Shown in pieces: positions 1-8,461 of a stretch of 64,000 nt of DNA. The stretch is from positions 1,054,001 to 1,118,000 of the forward strand of contig CAVPSV010000004.1 of NCBI GenBank assembly GCA_963708625.1, read 5' to 3'. Below the pieces are notes generated by a model, which saw only the letters and a program-made list of their open reading frames with translations, made no database searches and had not been told where the DNA came from. Both the position numbers and the translations under genes were made by a program. Within the stretch, counting starts at the first letter, position 1. Each line of letters starts with the position of its first letter. The DNA is from DASXIF01 sp036498145. Its GTDB lineage: Bacteria > Actinomycetota > Actinomycetes > Mycobacteriales > Jatrophihabitantaceae.

Positions 1-99
1 CCGACTGGCTACCTGAGGCTGTCCGCCAACGAAGCCGACCGATTGGCGTCTCAGCTTATGGAGAGGGCCGAACGCGTCAGGGCGCTCGAAGGACCGTAG
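1..99 (+). CDS. C-terminal end of an unidentified protein (partial)
   Basis: Frame 1 is open from the window edge to a TAG at 97-99, giving 32 codons with a charged, helical ending (ERAERVRALEGP). The gene starts to the left of the window. Nothing in this tail identifies a family. It lies in the accessory part of the window, so it may be ICE cargo or part of the neighbouring insertion nest. Confidence 0.35.
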   Translation, partial: PTGYLRLSANEADRLASQLMERAERVRALEGP

Positions 100-191
100 A
101 ACGGCCGTCGAGCATCATCCGCAGATCGGCATGACCGCGCGGACGGCGGCATGAGCGTGCGTTTGCCCACCGCGGGTTCTACGGTGTCGCC

Positions 192-630
192 ATGGCCTCC
201 CACCCTCGCGCCTATGCAGTGAACGAGGTGGTTGGCACCGTCGCTGATGGCGTCGACGTCGTGTTGCTCGGTGTCGAGGTCTGGCCAGATCGGCTAGTCC
301 TGAGCATGGCCATGGACGCTCATGGACGCGCGGAAGCCTCACTTGAGGCTTATCAGGCCGAGTTCGACAAGTGGCAGGCCGTTCCCGACAGTCGGCCGCC
401 GCGCCAACCGGCCAAGCGCTCTCGTGGAGGACGTTGGCATCGAGTTGGGTGACGACGCCGGAACCGTCTTCACCGCGAGTGGTGCACACGCGGGAGGCAC
501 TGGGACAGAGTGGGCGGCCACGCAAATGTTCACGCCGACGGTTACGGGACAGCGGCTGACCTTGTTGTTCACCACTCAGGGCAGCGTGCACCAGGTGCTC
601 GTGAACCTGAAGCCCACACCATCCGAGTAA
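192..630 (+). pseudogene. Frameshifted hypothetical protein
   Basis: Two overlapping reading frames look like halves of one protein. The first opens at ATG 192 (MASHPRAYAVNEVV) and stays convincing to about FDKWQAV. The second carries on in the next frame from about 400 (ALVEDVGIELGDDAG) through a beta-rich stretch (QMFTPTV, RLTLLFTT) to the stop at 630. A single-base shift around 385-425 would separate them. I do not recognise the family; a small beta-sandwich protein of about 145 residues is plausible. It may be a decayed cargo gene or a sequence error. Confidence 0.4.
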
Positions 631-1514
631 CCAGCCGAACCATCATCAAGTCGCCGCGGCACACGAGCTGCGGCATGAGCGGACGCTATGTCGCCATGCG
701 AGGGCCCGCACAGAGCCACTCACCCCATCGCCGACTAGCGAGCCGGAGCGCCAAGCTTGGCGAGAGGCTGAAATTTGTACTCGTCGCACATATAGGCCCT
801 ATGTACGTACAGAGAGTCAGGCGCACCGATCAGAACGATAGATTAATCACGCCGGTTGCTCGACCGTTGGCGTACTCAGTGATGACGGGACGAACATTGT
901 CGGTCGTGTAAGCCCGCAGCAGACCAATCGATATCGCGAGGACGCGACCTTTCGGGTCGAGCACTAAACCGACCGTACGCATGGGTGCTAGCGGAGACAC
1001 CCGAATGATGTATCCAGCCGAGCATTTCTTGGTCAAGATAACCGACATCTCGTACCCAATCGCTGAGTCGTTTTGGGAGGCGGATGGCGGAAGGACTGAC
1101 GTCGCTGGCGCCGGACCGGCCGTAAACGCCGGTTGCGGGGTGGGTGACTGGATAGCCAGGCGCCGGCGGAGGTATGGATGAGAGGCTTTCCACATACCTG
1201 GAAGGTTCCGGCCGGGGGGTGGCTTGGGCTGTTGGAAGTTGACGAACATGACGCAACGCTGATCGAGGCACTCATCAGCGCACACAAGGCACGCAGCGCC
1301 GGCCGCGCGCACAGCATTTCAAGCGGATACCGATCCGGGCTTCGGTGAGCAGCGATTTCGACGTTGTCCCACCATGCCTCGACACCGTCGACGACGGCTC
1401 CGTCGCGCCGGGCCTCGACCCTCATTGGCATGATCGAAGGCTAGCCGCGAACCGCACTCAATTCGGCATGACCGTGCGCCCGTTGCGGCAGAGTCGGATG
1501 TCTTCTGACGCCGA
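631..1514. other. Poorly coding stretch
   Basis: This interval is less GC-rich than the rest of the window and holds no confident gene. The only reading frame with protein-like composition is on the minus strand and is listed separately. Short copies of a CGGCATG-containing motif occur near 133 and 1464, resembling the core of the inverted repeats that flank the recombinase gene at 5.4-6.5 kb. They could be remnants of related insertions. Confidence 0.3.
830..1312 (-). CDS. Possible hypothetical protein, 160 aa
   Basis: The reading frame encodes an N-terminal cysteine-containing segment, a proline-rich middle and a C-terminal part with ordinary protein composition (TVGLVLDPKGRVLAISIGLL). No domain is recognised and the start is uncertain. 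It could be the decayed end of a larger gene. Support is composition only. Confidence 0.25.
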   Translation of the reverse strand: MRAAGAACLVCADECLDQRCVMFVNFQQPKPPPGRNLPGMWKASHPYLRRRLAIQSPTPQPAFTAGPAPATSVLPPSASQNDSAIGYEMSVILTKKCSAGYIIRVSPLAPMRTVGLVLDPKGRVLAISIGLLRAYTTDNVRPVITEYANGRATGVINLSF

Positions 1515-1802
1515 ATGAAGCATGATTTCCGGGTGACCCGCGCCGAGATAGACCCCTGGCATATCGGTGGACGCTGGTACTCCGTGACCCTCGCGAGCGA
1601 CGTTGCCACCCGCGACGGGATCGGGTTGGAACTCGATGATGTTGCTCCGGCTCCGTGCAGGGGAACCGTTCTCGAAGCCTTTCAGGACGACACGACCGGG
1701 GAGCTGACCTTCACCGCCTATGTGACAGACCCGCTGCCGTTTGAGCTCGTCGAGAAGTTCATCGCCGAGGCCCGTCGACGGTTGGTGCGCCGCAACGCCT
1801 GA
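1515..1802 (+). CDS. Small hypothetical protein, 95 aa
   Basis: An ATG at 1515 opens a 95-residue protein (MKHDFRVTRAEIDPWHIG) with balanced composition, several aspartates and a basic C-terminus (EARRRLVRRNA). It ends just 28 bases before the left end of the first IS110 copy. Its length and composition look like a complete small cytoplasmic protein. The family is not recognised. Confidence 0.5.
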   Translation: MKHDFRVTRAEIDPWHIGGRWYSVTLASDVATRDGIGLELDDVAPAPCRGTVLEAFQDDTTGELTFTAYVTDPLPFELVEKFIAEARRRLVRRNA

Positions 1803-1830
1803 CTGCGCACATCGGCAGATCCGCGCACCT

Positions 1831-2057
1831 CGCGGCTACTTGTTCACTAGCGCTACGACCGGTGCCCGGCCAGGCTCGGTTGAGGTGGTCGGTGGGGGCG
1901 TTCTCATCGCGGCTGTCCACGGTTTGTTCGTGAGACTCACTCATGGCATGCGTCCTGCCGGCCGCCGTGGCGTGGAGAGGCTCAAGAGGGGTCTGCCCAG
2001 CTCGAAGTAGCGCTGCCCTCCCGCTGACATGTGTCGAGTCGAGGCGAGGAGAACGTC
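1831..2057 (+). ncRNA. Candidate bridge-RNA region of IS110 copy A
   Basis: This is the 227-nt non-coding left end between the element boundary and the transposase start. In IS110-group elements this region is transcribed as a bridge RNA whose two loops pair with the donor ends and the target DNA. That role is known for the family. Here only the position, the length and the absence of a good reading frame are seen. Confidence 0.45.
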
Positions 2058-3197
2058 GTGGGGCCAGTGGTGATCGGGATGGATCCGCACAAGCGATCGG
2101 CGACGATCGAGGTCATCGACGAGCGGGAGCGGGTGCTCGGCCAGGGCCGGTTCGGGACTGACCGTGATGGTTACCGCGCGATGCTTGCTGCCGGGCGTGC
2201 GCATCCGGATCGGCTGTGGGCGGTGGAGGGTTGCAATGGCATCGGGCGGCACATCGCGCAGCGTTTGGTCGCGGATGGCGAGTCGGTGGTGGATGTGCCG
2301 GCGAAGCTGTCGGCGCGGGCGCGGGTGTTCTCCACCGGGCAGGGCCGCAAGACCGACCCGGTCGACGCGCACTCGGTCGCCTTGGTCGGGCTGCGCAGTC
2401 ACGGCCTGCGGGTGATCGAGGTCGACGACGCGACGGTGGCGTTGCGGCTGCTGGTGGATCGACGCGACGAGCTCGGTGTCACGCGCTCGCAGACGATCAA
2501 CCGCATCCACCGGCTGTTGCTGGAGTTGCTGCCCGGCGGGGCGAAGAAGTTCCTGTCCGCCAACCAGGCCAAAGCCCTGCTCGCGAGCGTGCGTCCACGC
2601 GACATCGTCGGGCGGACCCGGCGCCGCCTGGCTGCGGAGCTGATCGGCGAACTCGTCGTGATCGACAAACGGATCAAGACCGCCGACCGCGAACTACGCG
2701 AGCTGATCGACGCGACCGGCAGCAGCCTGCTCGAGCTGCACGGCATCGGCCCATCCGGCGCCGCGCGGCTGCTCGGCGACGTCGGCGACATCACCCGCTT
2801 CGCCGACAAAGCCCGCTTCGCGTCCTGGAACGGCACCGCACCCATCGACGCATCCAGCGGAGACCAGAACCGCCACCGGCTCTCCCGAGCCGGCAACCGG
2901 CGAATCAACCGCGTCCTGCACATCATGGCCATCGTCGCGCTCCGCAACGACACCGAAGGCCGGCGCTACTACGACCGCAAAGTCGCCGCCGGCAAAACCA
3001 ACATGGAAGCACTGCGCTGCCTCAAACGACGACTCTCCGACATCGTCTACAACCAGATGCGACACGACACACAACGACGCGGCGGCGAGCCCGGGAGGAC
3101 ACCCGGGGGCGACACTTCAATCCAACGCGGCCGACTCACACCCCGACATCGACACTTCGGATCAGTCACTTCCCGGACCCGCCACCAGCAAGCCTAA
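2058..3197 (+). CDS. IS110-family transposase (copy A)
   Basis: This is a DEDD recombinase with an N-terminal RuvC-like domain and a C-terminal Tnp20 domain. Visible motifs are VIGMDPHK (first Asp), WAVEGCNG (Glu), KTDPVDAHS (Asp pair) and a C-terminal segment with PIDASSG carrying the serine expected for the Tnp domain. I chose GTG 2058 because GAGGAGA lies just upstream. The protein matches copy B up to HDTQRR. One extra C near 3080 then shifts the frame, so the last residues differ (ending SRTRHQQA) and the product is slightly shorter. The catalytic core is unaffected. Confidence 0.85.
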   Translation: MGPVVIGMDPHKRSATIEVIDERERVLGQGRFGTDRDGYRAMLAAGRAHPDRLWAVEGCNGIGRHIAQRLVADGESVVDVPAKLSARARVFSTGQGRKTDPVDAHSVALVGLRSHGLRVIEVDDATVALRLLVDRRDELGVTRSQTINRIHRLLLELLPGGAKKFLSANQAKALLASVRPRDIVGRTRRRLAAELIGELVVIDKRIKTADRELRELIDATGSSLLELHGIGPSGAARLLGDVGDITRFADKARFASWNGTAPIDASSGDQNRHRLSRAGNRRINRVLHIMAIVALRNDTEGRRYYDRKVAAGKTNMEALRCLKRRLSDIVYNQMRHDTQRRGGEPGRTPGGDTSIQRGRLTPRHRHFGSVTSRTRHQQA

Positions 3198-3279
3198 AAC
3201 CGACCTCGCCGCCGTGTCTTGACACAGAGGGGAGCCATGAGCGTGTGCTTGCGGGCAATTGATCTGCGAGGGTGTGCCG

Positions 3280-3627
3280 GTGAGCCATCCGCACGTCGCC
3301 TGGGCCGTGTTCTGGGCGTGGTCCGGCTTTTTCCTGGTGCCCATGGCGCTGACGTTGGTTTGGCGTGGAGTGCGTCGATGGCGGGGGCAATGGACCAAGC
3401 CACTGCCGCCGTGGTGGGATTTACCAGCCTTCGTTGTCGGCTGGGAACTGATCTCGTTGGGTTTCGCCGCACGGAACTCGGGCACGAGATTGGCGGCGCA
3501 AAGTGTGGGGTTCGCGATCGTCGTGGTGCTGACCGTGTTGTCGCGACGCCGACGCCGACGCCGACCTACCGGCGGCGCTCACCGCAGCAGCTTGCGGCAG
3601 GCCCAGCGAGACGCGGACCGCTGGTAG
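3280..3627 (+). CDS. Small membrane protein, 115 aa
   Basis: From GTG 3280 the protein reads MSHPHVAWAVFW and has two hydrophobic segments (about residues 6-28 and 70-85) and a very basic C-terminus with a run of arginines. It lies inside the inverted IS110 pair. The family is not recognised. The hydrophobic pattern supports a genuine two-span membrane protein, with the basic tail likely cytoplasmic. Confidence 0.45.
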   Translation: MSHPHVAWAVFWAWSGFFLVPMALTLVWRGVRRWRGQWTKPLPPWWDLPAFVVGWELISLGFAARNSGTRLAAQSVGFAIVVVLTVLSRRRRRRRPTGGAHRSSLRQAQRDADRW

Positions 3628-3649
3628 CTCCCTCATCGGCAGATCTGTG

Positions 3650-3905
3650 AGTGTGGGTGGTGGCATTTCTGGTTGGGATGCTGCAGGTTCGGTGTCGGTG
3701 ATCGAGCGTGACTCGCGGCAGATCTGGCCGTCTTCGGGCGTGCCATGGACCGGACTCGTCCGTTTGGTCGCCGGCACCGACCTGGTCCACTTTGTTGGCC
3801 TGATCAGAAGCCTGTCAGCCTTGGCGTGACCCGTCACAGATGTGCCACTCGGTGATCCCATCCAGGCCGGTGCCGACTCCTTATTTCCTATCACCGAAGG
3901 GAGAG
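3650..3905 (+). ncRNA. Candidate bridge-RNA region of the second IS110-type element
   Basis: About 260 nt without a convincing reading frame precede the transposase that starts at 3910. By analogy with other IS110-group elements the 5' non-coding region should encode the bridge RNA. The exact left end of the element is not determined, because no second copy is present for comparison. Confidence 0.3.
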
Positions 3906-3909
3906 GCTG

Positions 3910-4965
3910 GTGCCGTTACTGGCCGAGGTTGTCGATGCAGTGGTGGGGATCGATACCCACCGTGATGTGCATGAGGCCGAGCTGACCGCGCCCAGTGGCG
4001 CGCTGGTCGCTCAGCTTCAGATTCCGAATAGCGATGCTGGGTTTGCTCGGCTGATCGCGTGGGTCCGCGCCAACGCCCCGGGACCGGATGTGGTCGCTGC
4101 GGTTGAGGGCACCCGCAGCTACGGCATCGGACTGGCCCGTGCGTTGACCACGGCAGGCTTGCAGGTCATCGAGTGCGAACAACCGACCCGCAAGAGCCGG
4201 CGTGGTCGAGGCAAGTCCGATGCGATCGATGCCCACCTCGCTGCGATGTTCGCCCTGGCCCAGCAGAGCGACCGGCTACCCAGCCCACGTGCTGACGGGA
4301 TACGGGAGGCCTTGCGGATATTGCTGTCTGCTCGACAGGAGATGGTCACGACCTCGACCGCGCAGACCAACCGGCTGCGCGCATTGCTGCTCTCCGGCGA
4401 CGACGTCGATCGCGACGCGAGCAGGTCAGCACTGACCCACACACTGTTGTCCCGGCTCGCTCGCCGCCGGCTGCGCCCTGACGCCGATCGCCCCGACGCG
4501 GTTCGTCATCAGGAGATCCGTCGGCTGGCCTGCGCCCTGCGTGACGCTGACCTGCTGCTTAAAGCCAACCGCCGCGAACTGCACGAACTGGTCGAGCAGA
4601 TCGCACCCGGACTCATCCAGCGTCCCGGCATCGGGCCGGTCAGCGCAGCCCAGGTGATCGTCTCGTTCTCCCATCCAGGCCGTGTCCGCAACGACGCCGC
4701 GTTCGCCAAGCTCGCCGGAACCAGCCCACTACCAGCAAGCAGCGGCCAGATCGTCCGTCACCGACTCAACCGCGGAGGTGACCGAGCATTGAACAAAGCG
4801 GTCCACACCATCGCGCTCACCCGCATGCGCAGCTGCGAACGCACCCGCGCCTACGTCGCTCGACGCACCGCTGAAGGCAAGACCAGTCGTGAGATCAGAC
4901 GCGCACTCAAGCGCTACATCACCCGCGAGCTCTACCGAAGCTTGAACGCCGCCATGACCAGTTGA
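3910..4965 (+). CDS. IS110-family transposase (second, divergent type)
   Basis: This 351-aa DEDD transposase is only distantly similar to the flanking copies. Motifs are VVGIDTHRD (Asp), VAAVEGTRS (Glu), KSDAIDAHL (Asp pair), the helix-hairpin-helix-like QRPGIGPVSAAQ and PLPASSG with the C-terminal serine. GTG 3910 has a good purine-rich ribosome site (GAAGGGAGAGG). The sequence straight after the stop (TTGACACACATAG) resembles the right end of the other IS110 (CTTGACACAGAGG), so the element probably ends near 4980. Confidence 0.85.
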   Translation: MPLLAEVVDAVVGIDTHRDVHEAELTAPSGALVAQLQIPNSDAGFARLIAWVRANAPGPDVVAAVEGTRSYGIGLARALTTAGLQVIECEQPTRKSRRGRGKSDAIDAHLAAMFALAQQSDRLPSPRADGIREALRILLSARQEMVTTSTAQTNRLRALLLSGDDVDRDASRSALTHTLLSRLARRRLRPDADRPDAVRHQEIRRLACALRDADLLLKANRRELHELVEQIAPGLIQRPGIGPVSAAQVIVSFSHPGRVRNDAAFAKLAGTSPLPASSGQIVRHRLNRGGDRALNKAVHTIALTRMRSCERTRAYVARRTAEGKTSREIRRALKRYITRELYRSLNAAMTS

Positions 4966-5021
4966 CACACATAGAAGCGTCCGGTCGAGTTCTGACTCAT
5001 CGGTGCTTCACCACTTCCGCG

Positions 5022-5354
5022 ATGGCAGGGGCAACCGCTTACGATCGGACAGTGGTCGCCGAGGGGTGGTACCGAGATCCGTATGAGCGGCACATGGACC
5101 GCTGGTTTTCGGCTGGGCAACCTACCGCATTGGTACGCGACGACCACATTGAATCCCGCGACGAGCCGCCCGCCGAAGCGTTCACCCAGCCGCTGATTCC
5201 GGTCGACGTCTTCGAGAGACGTTCCGCCAACGACGACGTTGACCGTGTCGAAACGCCCTCCGGCCTGGATGGAGTGGAGCTGCATGTAGCGGTCTGGGAG
5301 GAGGGCTACATCCGCCGCTTCGGTATGAGGGACCCTCGGGAGCGGCGGCCGTGA
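5022..5354 (+). CDS. DUF2510-like small protein
   Basis: From ATG 5022 the protein carries EGWYRDPYERHMDRWFSAG and later DEPP. This WYxDP...RHxxRWF pattern resembles the short tryptophan-rich DUF2510 segments of actinobacterial proteins. The gene is 110 codons and has no membrane segment. It sits between the second IS110 and the recombinase element, so it is probably cargo carried in the IS-bounded island. Its function is unknown. Confidence 0.6.
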   Translation: MAGATAYDRTVVAEGWYRDPYERHMDRWFSAGQPTALVRDDHIESRDEPPAEAFTQPLIPVDVFERRSANDDVDRVETPSGLDGVELHVAVWEEGYIRRFGMRDPRERRP

Positions 5355-5436
5355 GCCGTGAGCCTCCCAGGGCAGTGCACACCAGCCAAGGTTTGACTTC
5401 TCCTTGGACGGGCCTCGTCCGCCGCGTTGGACATTT

Positions 5437-5464
5437 GCGCACATCGGCATGTGCGTGAATGTTT
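5437..5464. repeat. Left inverted repeat of the recombinase element
   Basis: This is a 28-nt repeat containing its own short dyad (CGCACAT-CGGC-ATGTGCG, 5438-5455). It matches the reverse complement of 6445-6472 at 26 of 28 positions. It may be the crossover site of the adjacent recombinase. Confidence 0.6.
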
Positions 5465-5531
5465 CGGTGCTGATCACGTCCGTCGGAAGGTGCTCTCGAC
5501 AGGCCGATCGGGCCAGGCGGATGGTCGGTTG

Positions 5532-6445
5532 ATGACGACATCGTTGAGGTTCGAGGTTTTGCCCGCAGCCGGCTTCGACCGGCTCCGGATGGCCGTCGCT
5601 GCTTACTTGGCGCGATACAAGGGCCAGTCCCGCGTTCACAGCGAGTCCGACCTTCGTGCCTACCTGTACTGGTGCGCCGAACGCGGCCTGGAGCCGCTGG
5701 CCGCGACTCGCCCGCACGTCGAGCTGTACGTGCGGTGGATGCAAGAACAACGTCGCTACGCCGCCAGCACCGTATCCCGCCGAATGGCGGTGGTCGCCGG
5801 GTTCTACCGGACCTGCGTCATCGACGGCACCCTGGAACATTCCCCGGCCGAATATGTCCGCCGACCGAACGTACCGGCTCAGTCACCGACCCTCGGTCTA
5901 AGCCACCTGCAGTTCGAGGCAATGCTCACCGCCGCGCGGATCTCGGTCAACCCGAATGACTTCGCACTGGTCTGCCTGCTCGGCCTGCTCGGGCTACGGA
6001 TCTTCGAGGCGACGGCGCTAGACATCTCCGACCTCGGCGAAGAGCACGGCCACCGGGTACTGCGCGTAATCGGCAAAGGCCACAAGATCGTCCTCGTCCC
6101 GCTTCCACCGGCCGTCGCCCGAGCCGTCGATCGCGCTGCCGGGGAGCGCACCAGCGGCCCGCTATTGCTCAATCGGCGCGGGACCGAATGGATCGCCACG
6201 CTGCCACCCGTCGACTTCGCGCGCACACAGAATCAGCCGGCATCCGGATCGCCCGGATGCACCCACACATGCTCCGACACACATTCGTCACCACCATGCT
6301 CGACGCCGGCGTCGACCTGCGTGACACCCAGATCGCCGCCCGCCACGCCGACCCCCGTACCACCATGCGCTACGACCGGGCGCGGACCAACCTGGACCGG
6401 CACCCCAACTACATCCTCGCCGCCTACATGTCATCCGGCACGTAA
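5532..6445 (+). pseudogene. Frameshifted tyrosine recombinase (site-specific integrase)
   Basis: ATG 5532 begins a XerC/D-like recombinase with an N-terminal SAM-like core-binding domain (YLARYKGQS, STVSRRMAVVAGFYR). The catalytic domain follows, with the first Arg in LLGLRIFEA. The frame is lost after LLLNRRGT at about 6184. The next frame resumes with MDRHAATRRLR and carries the box II residues (HMLRHTFVT), AARHADPRTT and the nucleophilic tyrosine context MRYDRA. One missing C in ACCGAATG would restore RGTRMDRHAA. The sequence therefore holds all catalytic residues, split by a one-base deletion or a sequence error. Confidence 0.75.
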
Positions 6446-6472
6446 AACATTGACGCACATGCCGATGAGCGC
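6445..6472. repeat. Right inverted repeat of the recombinase element
   Basis: This is the inverted counterpart of 5437-5464, with two mismatches in 28 nt. It overlaps the last base of the recombinase stop codon. Confidence 0.6.
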
Positions 6473-6782
6473 GCGTGAGGAGTCAGCGAGAAGCAGGTCC
6501 ACATACGAGAGATCGGCTCCGGCGTCGACGAGAGCCCTTGGTTACAGCGGGGGTCGTCGCGATGAGGTCGCCGCGCGACGGTCCTTCACCGGGAGAGCAT
6601 GTTGGCCGCGGGTCCGAACGGGGATAGTGCGACGGTGTTACCGGGATCGCTTGCTCCACCGACACGCTGGCCCTCGCGCGGTGGCGACTCCGCCGAGATC
6701 GACCGGACATCACCCCAAGTGGCGACGGATTGTCGGTTAAGGACGACCTATCCGAGCTCATCAGCTGATGAGTATGCGCGTA
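6473..6782. other. Non-coding or decayed stretch inside the IS island
   Basis: There is no supported gene here. Reading frames on both strands are arginine/serine-rich and look like chance frames in GC-rich DNA. The stretch lies between the recombinase element and a small membrane protein gene. Confidence 0.3.
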
Positions 6783-6980
6783 CTAGTCGGCCTGACGTCT
6801 ATGACCTCGCGCACGCACGAGCCACACCGCTCCCAACAGCAGCCACACGGCAGAGAAGAGGTAAAACCAATGGTCGCCTAGCGCGCCCACAGCCAGCCCG
6901 ACGCCAGCCAGAACTATGTGAATGATCCCGAGGCCCACCGCGACAGGTCTGCTCAGCTCCGCTCGTGACACCCATCTCAT
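6783..6980 (-). CDS. Small two-span membrane protein, 65 aa
   Basis: Starting at MRWVSRAEL, the protein has two hydrophobic spans (about 14-32 and 36-54) separated by a short loop with a Trp/Phe/Tyr cluster, and a basic C-terminus (RARGHRRQAD). It could be a complete small inner-membrane protein. The family is not recognised. It lies next to the right-hand IS110 copy. Confidence 0.45.
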   Translation of the reverse strand: MRWVSRAELSRPVAVGLGIIHIVLAGVGLAVGALGDHWFYLFSAVWLLLGAVWLVRARGHRRQAD

Positions 6981-7070
6981 CTTGCCGGAGAACCACCGGG
7001 GCGCACAGGATCCCATCTCGGCCGTCCTCGCGGCCCGCTGACCAATGTCCGCTCATGGCTCCCCTCTGTG

Positions 7071-8234
7071 TCAAGACACGGCGGCGAGGTCGGTTTTAGG
7101 CTTGCTGGTGGCGGGTCCGGGAAGTGACTGATCCGAAGTGTCGATGTCGGGGTGTGAGTCGGCCGCGTTGGATTGAAGTGTCGCCCCCGGGTGTCCTCCC
7201 GGGCTCGCCGCCCGTCGTTGTGTGTCGTGTCGCATCTGGTTGTAGACGATGTCGGAGAGTCGTCGTTTGAGGCAGCGCAGTGCTTCCATGTTGGTTTTGC
7301 CGGCGGCGACTTTGCGGTCGTAGTAGCGCCGGCCTTCGGTGTCGTTGCGGAGCGCGACGATGGCCATGATGTGCAGGACGCGGTTGATTCGCCGGTTGCC
7401 GGCTCGGGAGAGCCGGTGGCGGTTCTGGTCTCCGCTGGATGCGTCGATGGGTGCGGTGCCGTTCCAGGACGCGAAGCGGGCTTTGTCGGCGAAGCGGGTG
7501 ATGTCGCCGACGTCGCCGAGCAGCCGCGCGGCGCCGGATGGGCCGATGCCGTGCAGCTCGAGCAGGCTGCTGCCGGTCGCGTCGATCAGCTCGCGTAGTT
7601 CGCGGTCGGCGGTCTTGATCCGTTTGTCGATCACGACGAGTTCGCCGATCAGCTCCGCAGCCAGGCGGCGCCGGGTCCGCCCGACGATGTCGCGTGGACG
7701 CACGCTCGCGAGCAGGGCTTTGGCCTGGTTGGCGGACAGGAACTTCTTCGCCCCGCCGGGCAGCAACTCCAGCAACAGCCGGTGGATGCGGTTGATCGTC
7801 TGCGAGCGCGTGACACCGAGCTCGTCGCGTCGATCCACCAGCAGCCGCAACGCCACCGTCGCGTCGTCGACCTCGATCACCCGCAGGCCGTGACTGCGCA
7901 GCCCGACCAAGGCGACCGAGTGCGCGTCGACCGGGTCGGTCTTGCGGCCCTGCCCGGTGGAGAACACCCGCGCCCGCGCCGACAGCTTCGCCGGCACATC
8001 CACCACCGACTCGCCATCCGCGACCAAACGCTGCGCGATGTGCCGCCCGATGCCATTGCAACCCTCCACCGCCCACAGCCGATCCGGATGCGCACGCCCG
8101 GCAGCAAGCATCGCGCGGTAACCATCACGGTCAGTCCCGAACCGGCCCTGGCCGAGCACCCGCTCCCGCTCGTCGATGACCTCGATCGTCGCCGATCGCT
8201 TGTGCGGATCCATCCCGATCACCACTGGCCCCAC
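7071..8234 (-). CDS. IS110-family transposase (copy B)
   Basis: This is the same DEDD transposase as copy A, read from GTG 8234 behind GAGGAGA. The catalytic motifs (VIGMDPHK, WAVEGCNG, KTDPVDAHS, PIDASSG) are identical. Copy B lacks the extra C found in copy A, so its C-terminus reads on to TSKPKTDLAAVS, probably the ancestral ending. Its 5' non-coding region (8235-8461) is the matching bridge-RNA candidate. Confidence 0.85.
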   Translation of the reverse strand: MGPVVIGMDPHKRSATIEVIDERERVLGQGRFGTDRDGYRAMLAAGRAHPDRLWAVEGCNGIGRHIAQRLVADGESVVDVPAKLSARARVFSTGQGRKTDPVDAHSVALVGLRSHGLRVIEVDDATVALRLLVDRRDELGVTRSQTINRIHRLLLELLPGGAKKFLSANQAKALLASVRPRDIVGRTRRRLAAELIGELVVIDKRIKTADRELRELIDATGSSLLELHGIGPSGAARLLGDVGDITRFADKARFASWNGTAPIDASSGDQNRHRLSRAGNRRINRVLHIMAIVALRNDTEGRRYYDRKVAAGKTNMEALRCLKRRLSDIVYNQMRHDTQRRAASPGGHPGATLQSNAADSHPDIDTSDQSLPGPATSKPKTDLAAVS

Positions 8235-8461
8235 GACGTTCTCCTCGCCTCGACTCGACACATGTCAGCGGGAGGGCAGCGCTACTTCGAGCTGGGCAGA
8301 CCCCTCTTGAGCCTCTCCACGCCACGGCGGCCGGCAGGACGCATGCCATGAGTGAGTCTCACGAACAAACCGTGGACAGCCGCGATGAGAACGCCCCCAC
8401 CGACCACCTCAACCGAGCCTGGCCGGGCACCGGTCGTAGCGCTAGTGAACAAGTAGCCGCG
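8235..8461 (-). ncRNA. Candidate bridge-RNA region of IS110 copy B
   Basis: This is the 227-nt 5' non-coding end of copy B, corresponding to 1831-2057 of copy A. The same reasoning applies: position and family knowledge, not direct evidence of transcription. Confidence 0.4.

Larger units (their letters stand above)
1831..3243 (+). mobile_element. IS110-family element, copy A
   Basis: The boundaries come from comparison with copy B (7050-8461, opposite strand). Similarity begins at 1831 (CGCGGCTACTTG) and ends at 3243 (GAGCCATGAGCG). The element is 1413 bp, holds one DEDD transposase and has no terminal inverted repeats, as usual for IS110. The flanks just outside the left ends of the two copies resemble each other (CGGCAGATCC, CGCACC), consistent with a preferred target. 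Wherever I compared the copies, they differ only by one extra C near 3080 in copy A, so one is probably a recent duplicate of the other. Confidence 0.85.
5437..6472 (+). mobile_element. Solitary tyrosine-recombinase element with inverted ends
   Basis: A 28-nt sequence at 5437-5464 recurs in inverted orientation at 6445-6472 with only two mismatches. Its core CATCGGCATGTGCGT is intact at both ends. A single tyrosine recombinase gene fills the space between. The right repeat begins on the stop codon of that gene. The layout is that of a compact mobile unit with terminal inverted repeats. No target duplication was identified. Confidence 0.55.
7050..8461 (-). mobile_element. IS110-family element, copy B (inverted)
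   Basis: This is the reverse-oriented twin of copy A, 1412 bp. The shared ends are at 8461 (left end, CGCGGCTACTTG on the minus strand) and 7050 (right end). With copy A it brackets 3244-7049 like an inverted composite element. Its left end has landed inside a gene of the ICE transfer series (see 8462-8616). Confidence 0.85.

Noticed and set aside
2216..3262. 348-aa frame inside IS110 copy A, also present in copy B
   Set aside because: Arg/Pro-rich shadow of the transposase in another frame. Its presence in both copies only reflects their identity.
5532..6445. Programmed frameshift in the recombinase gene
   Set aside because: No slippery heptamer or downstream structure was recognised. A single missing C restores the frame, and similar one-base shifts occur in unrelated genes here.
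6483..6761. 92-aa minus-strand frame in the IS island
   Set aside because: Arg/Ser/Pro-rich with no domain or ribosome site. A frame on the other strand is equally open.
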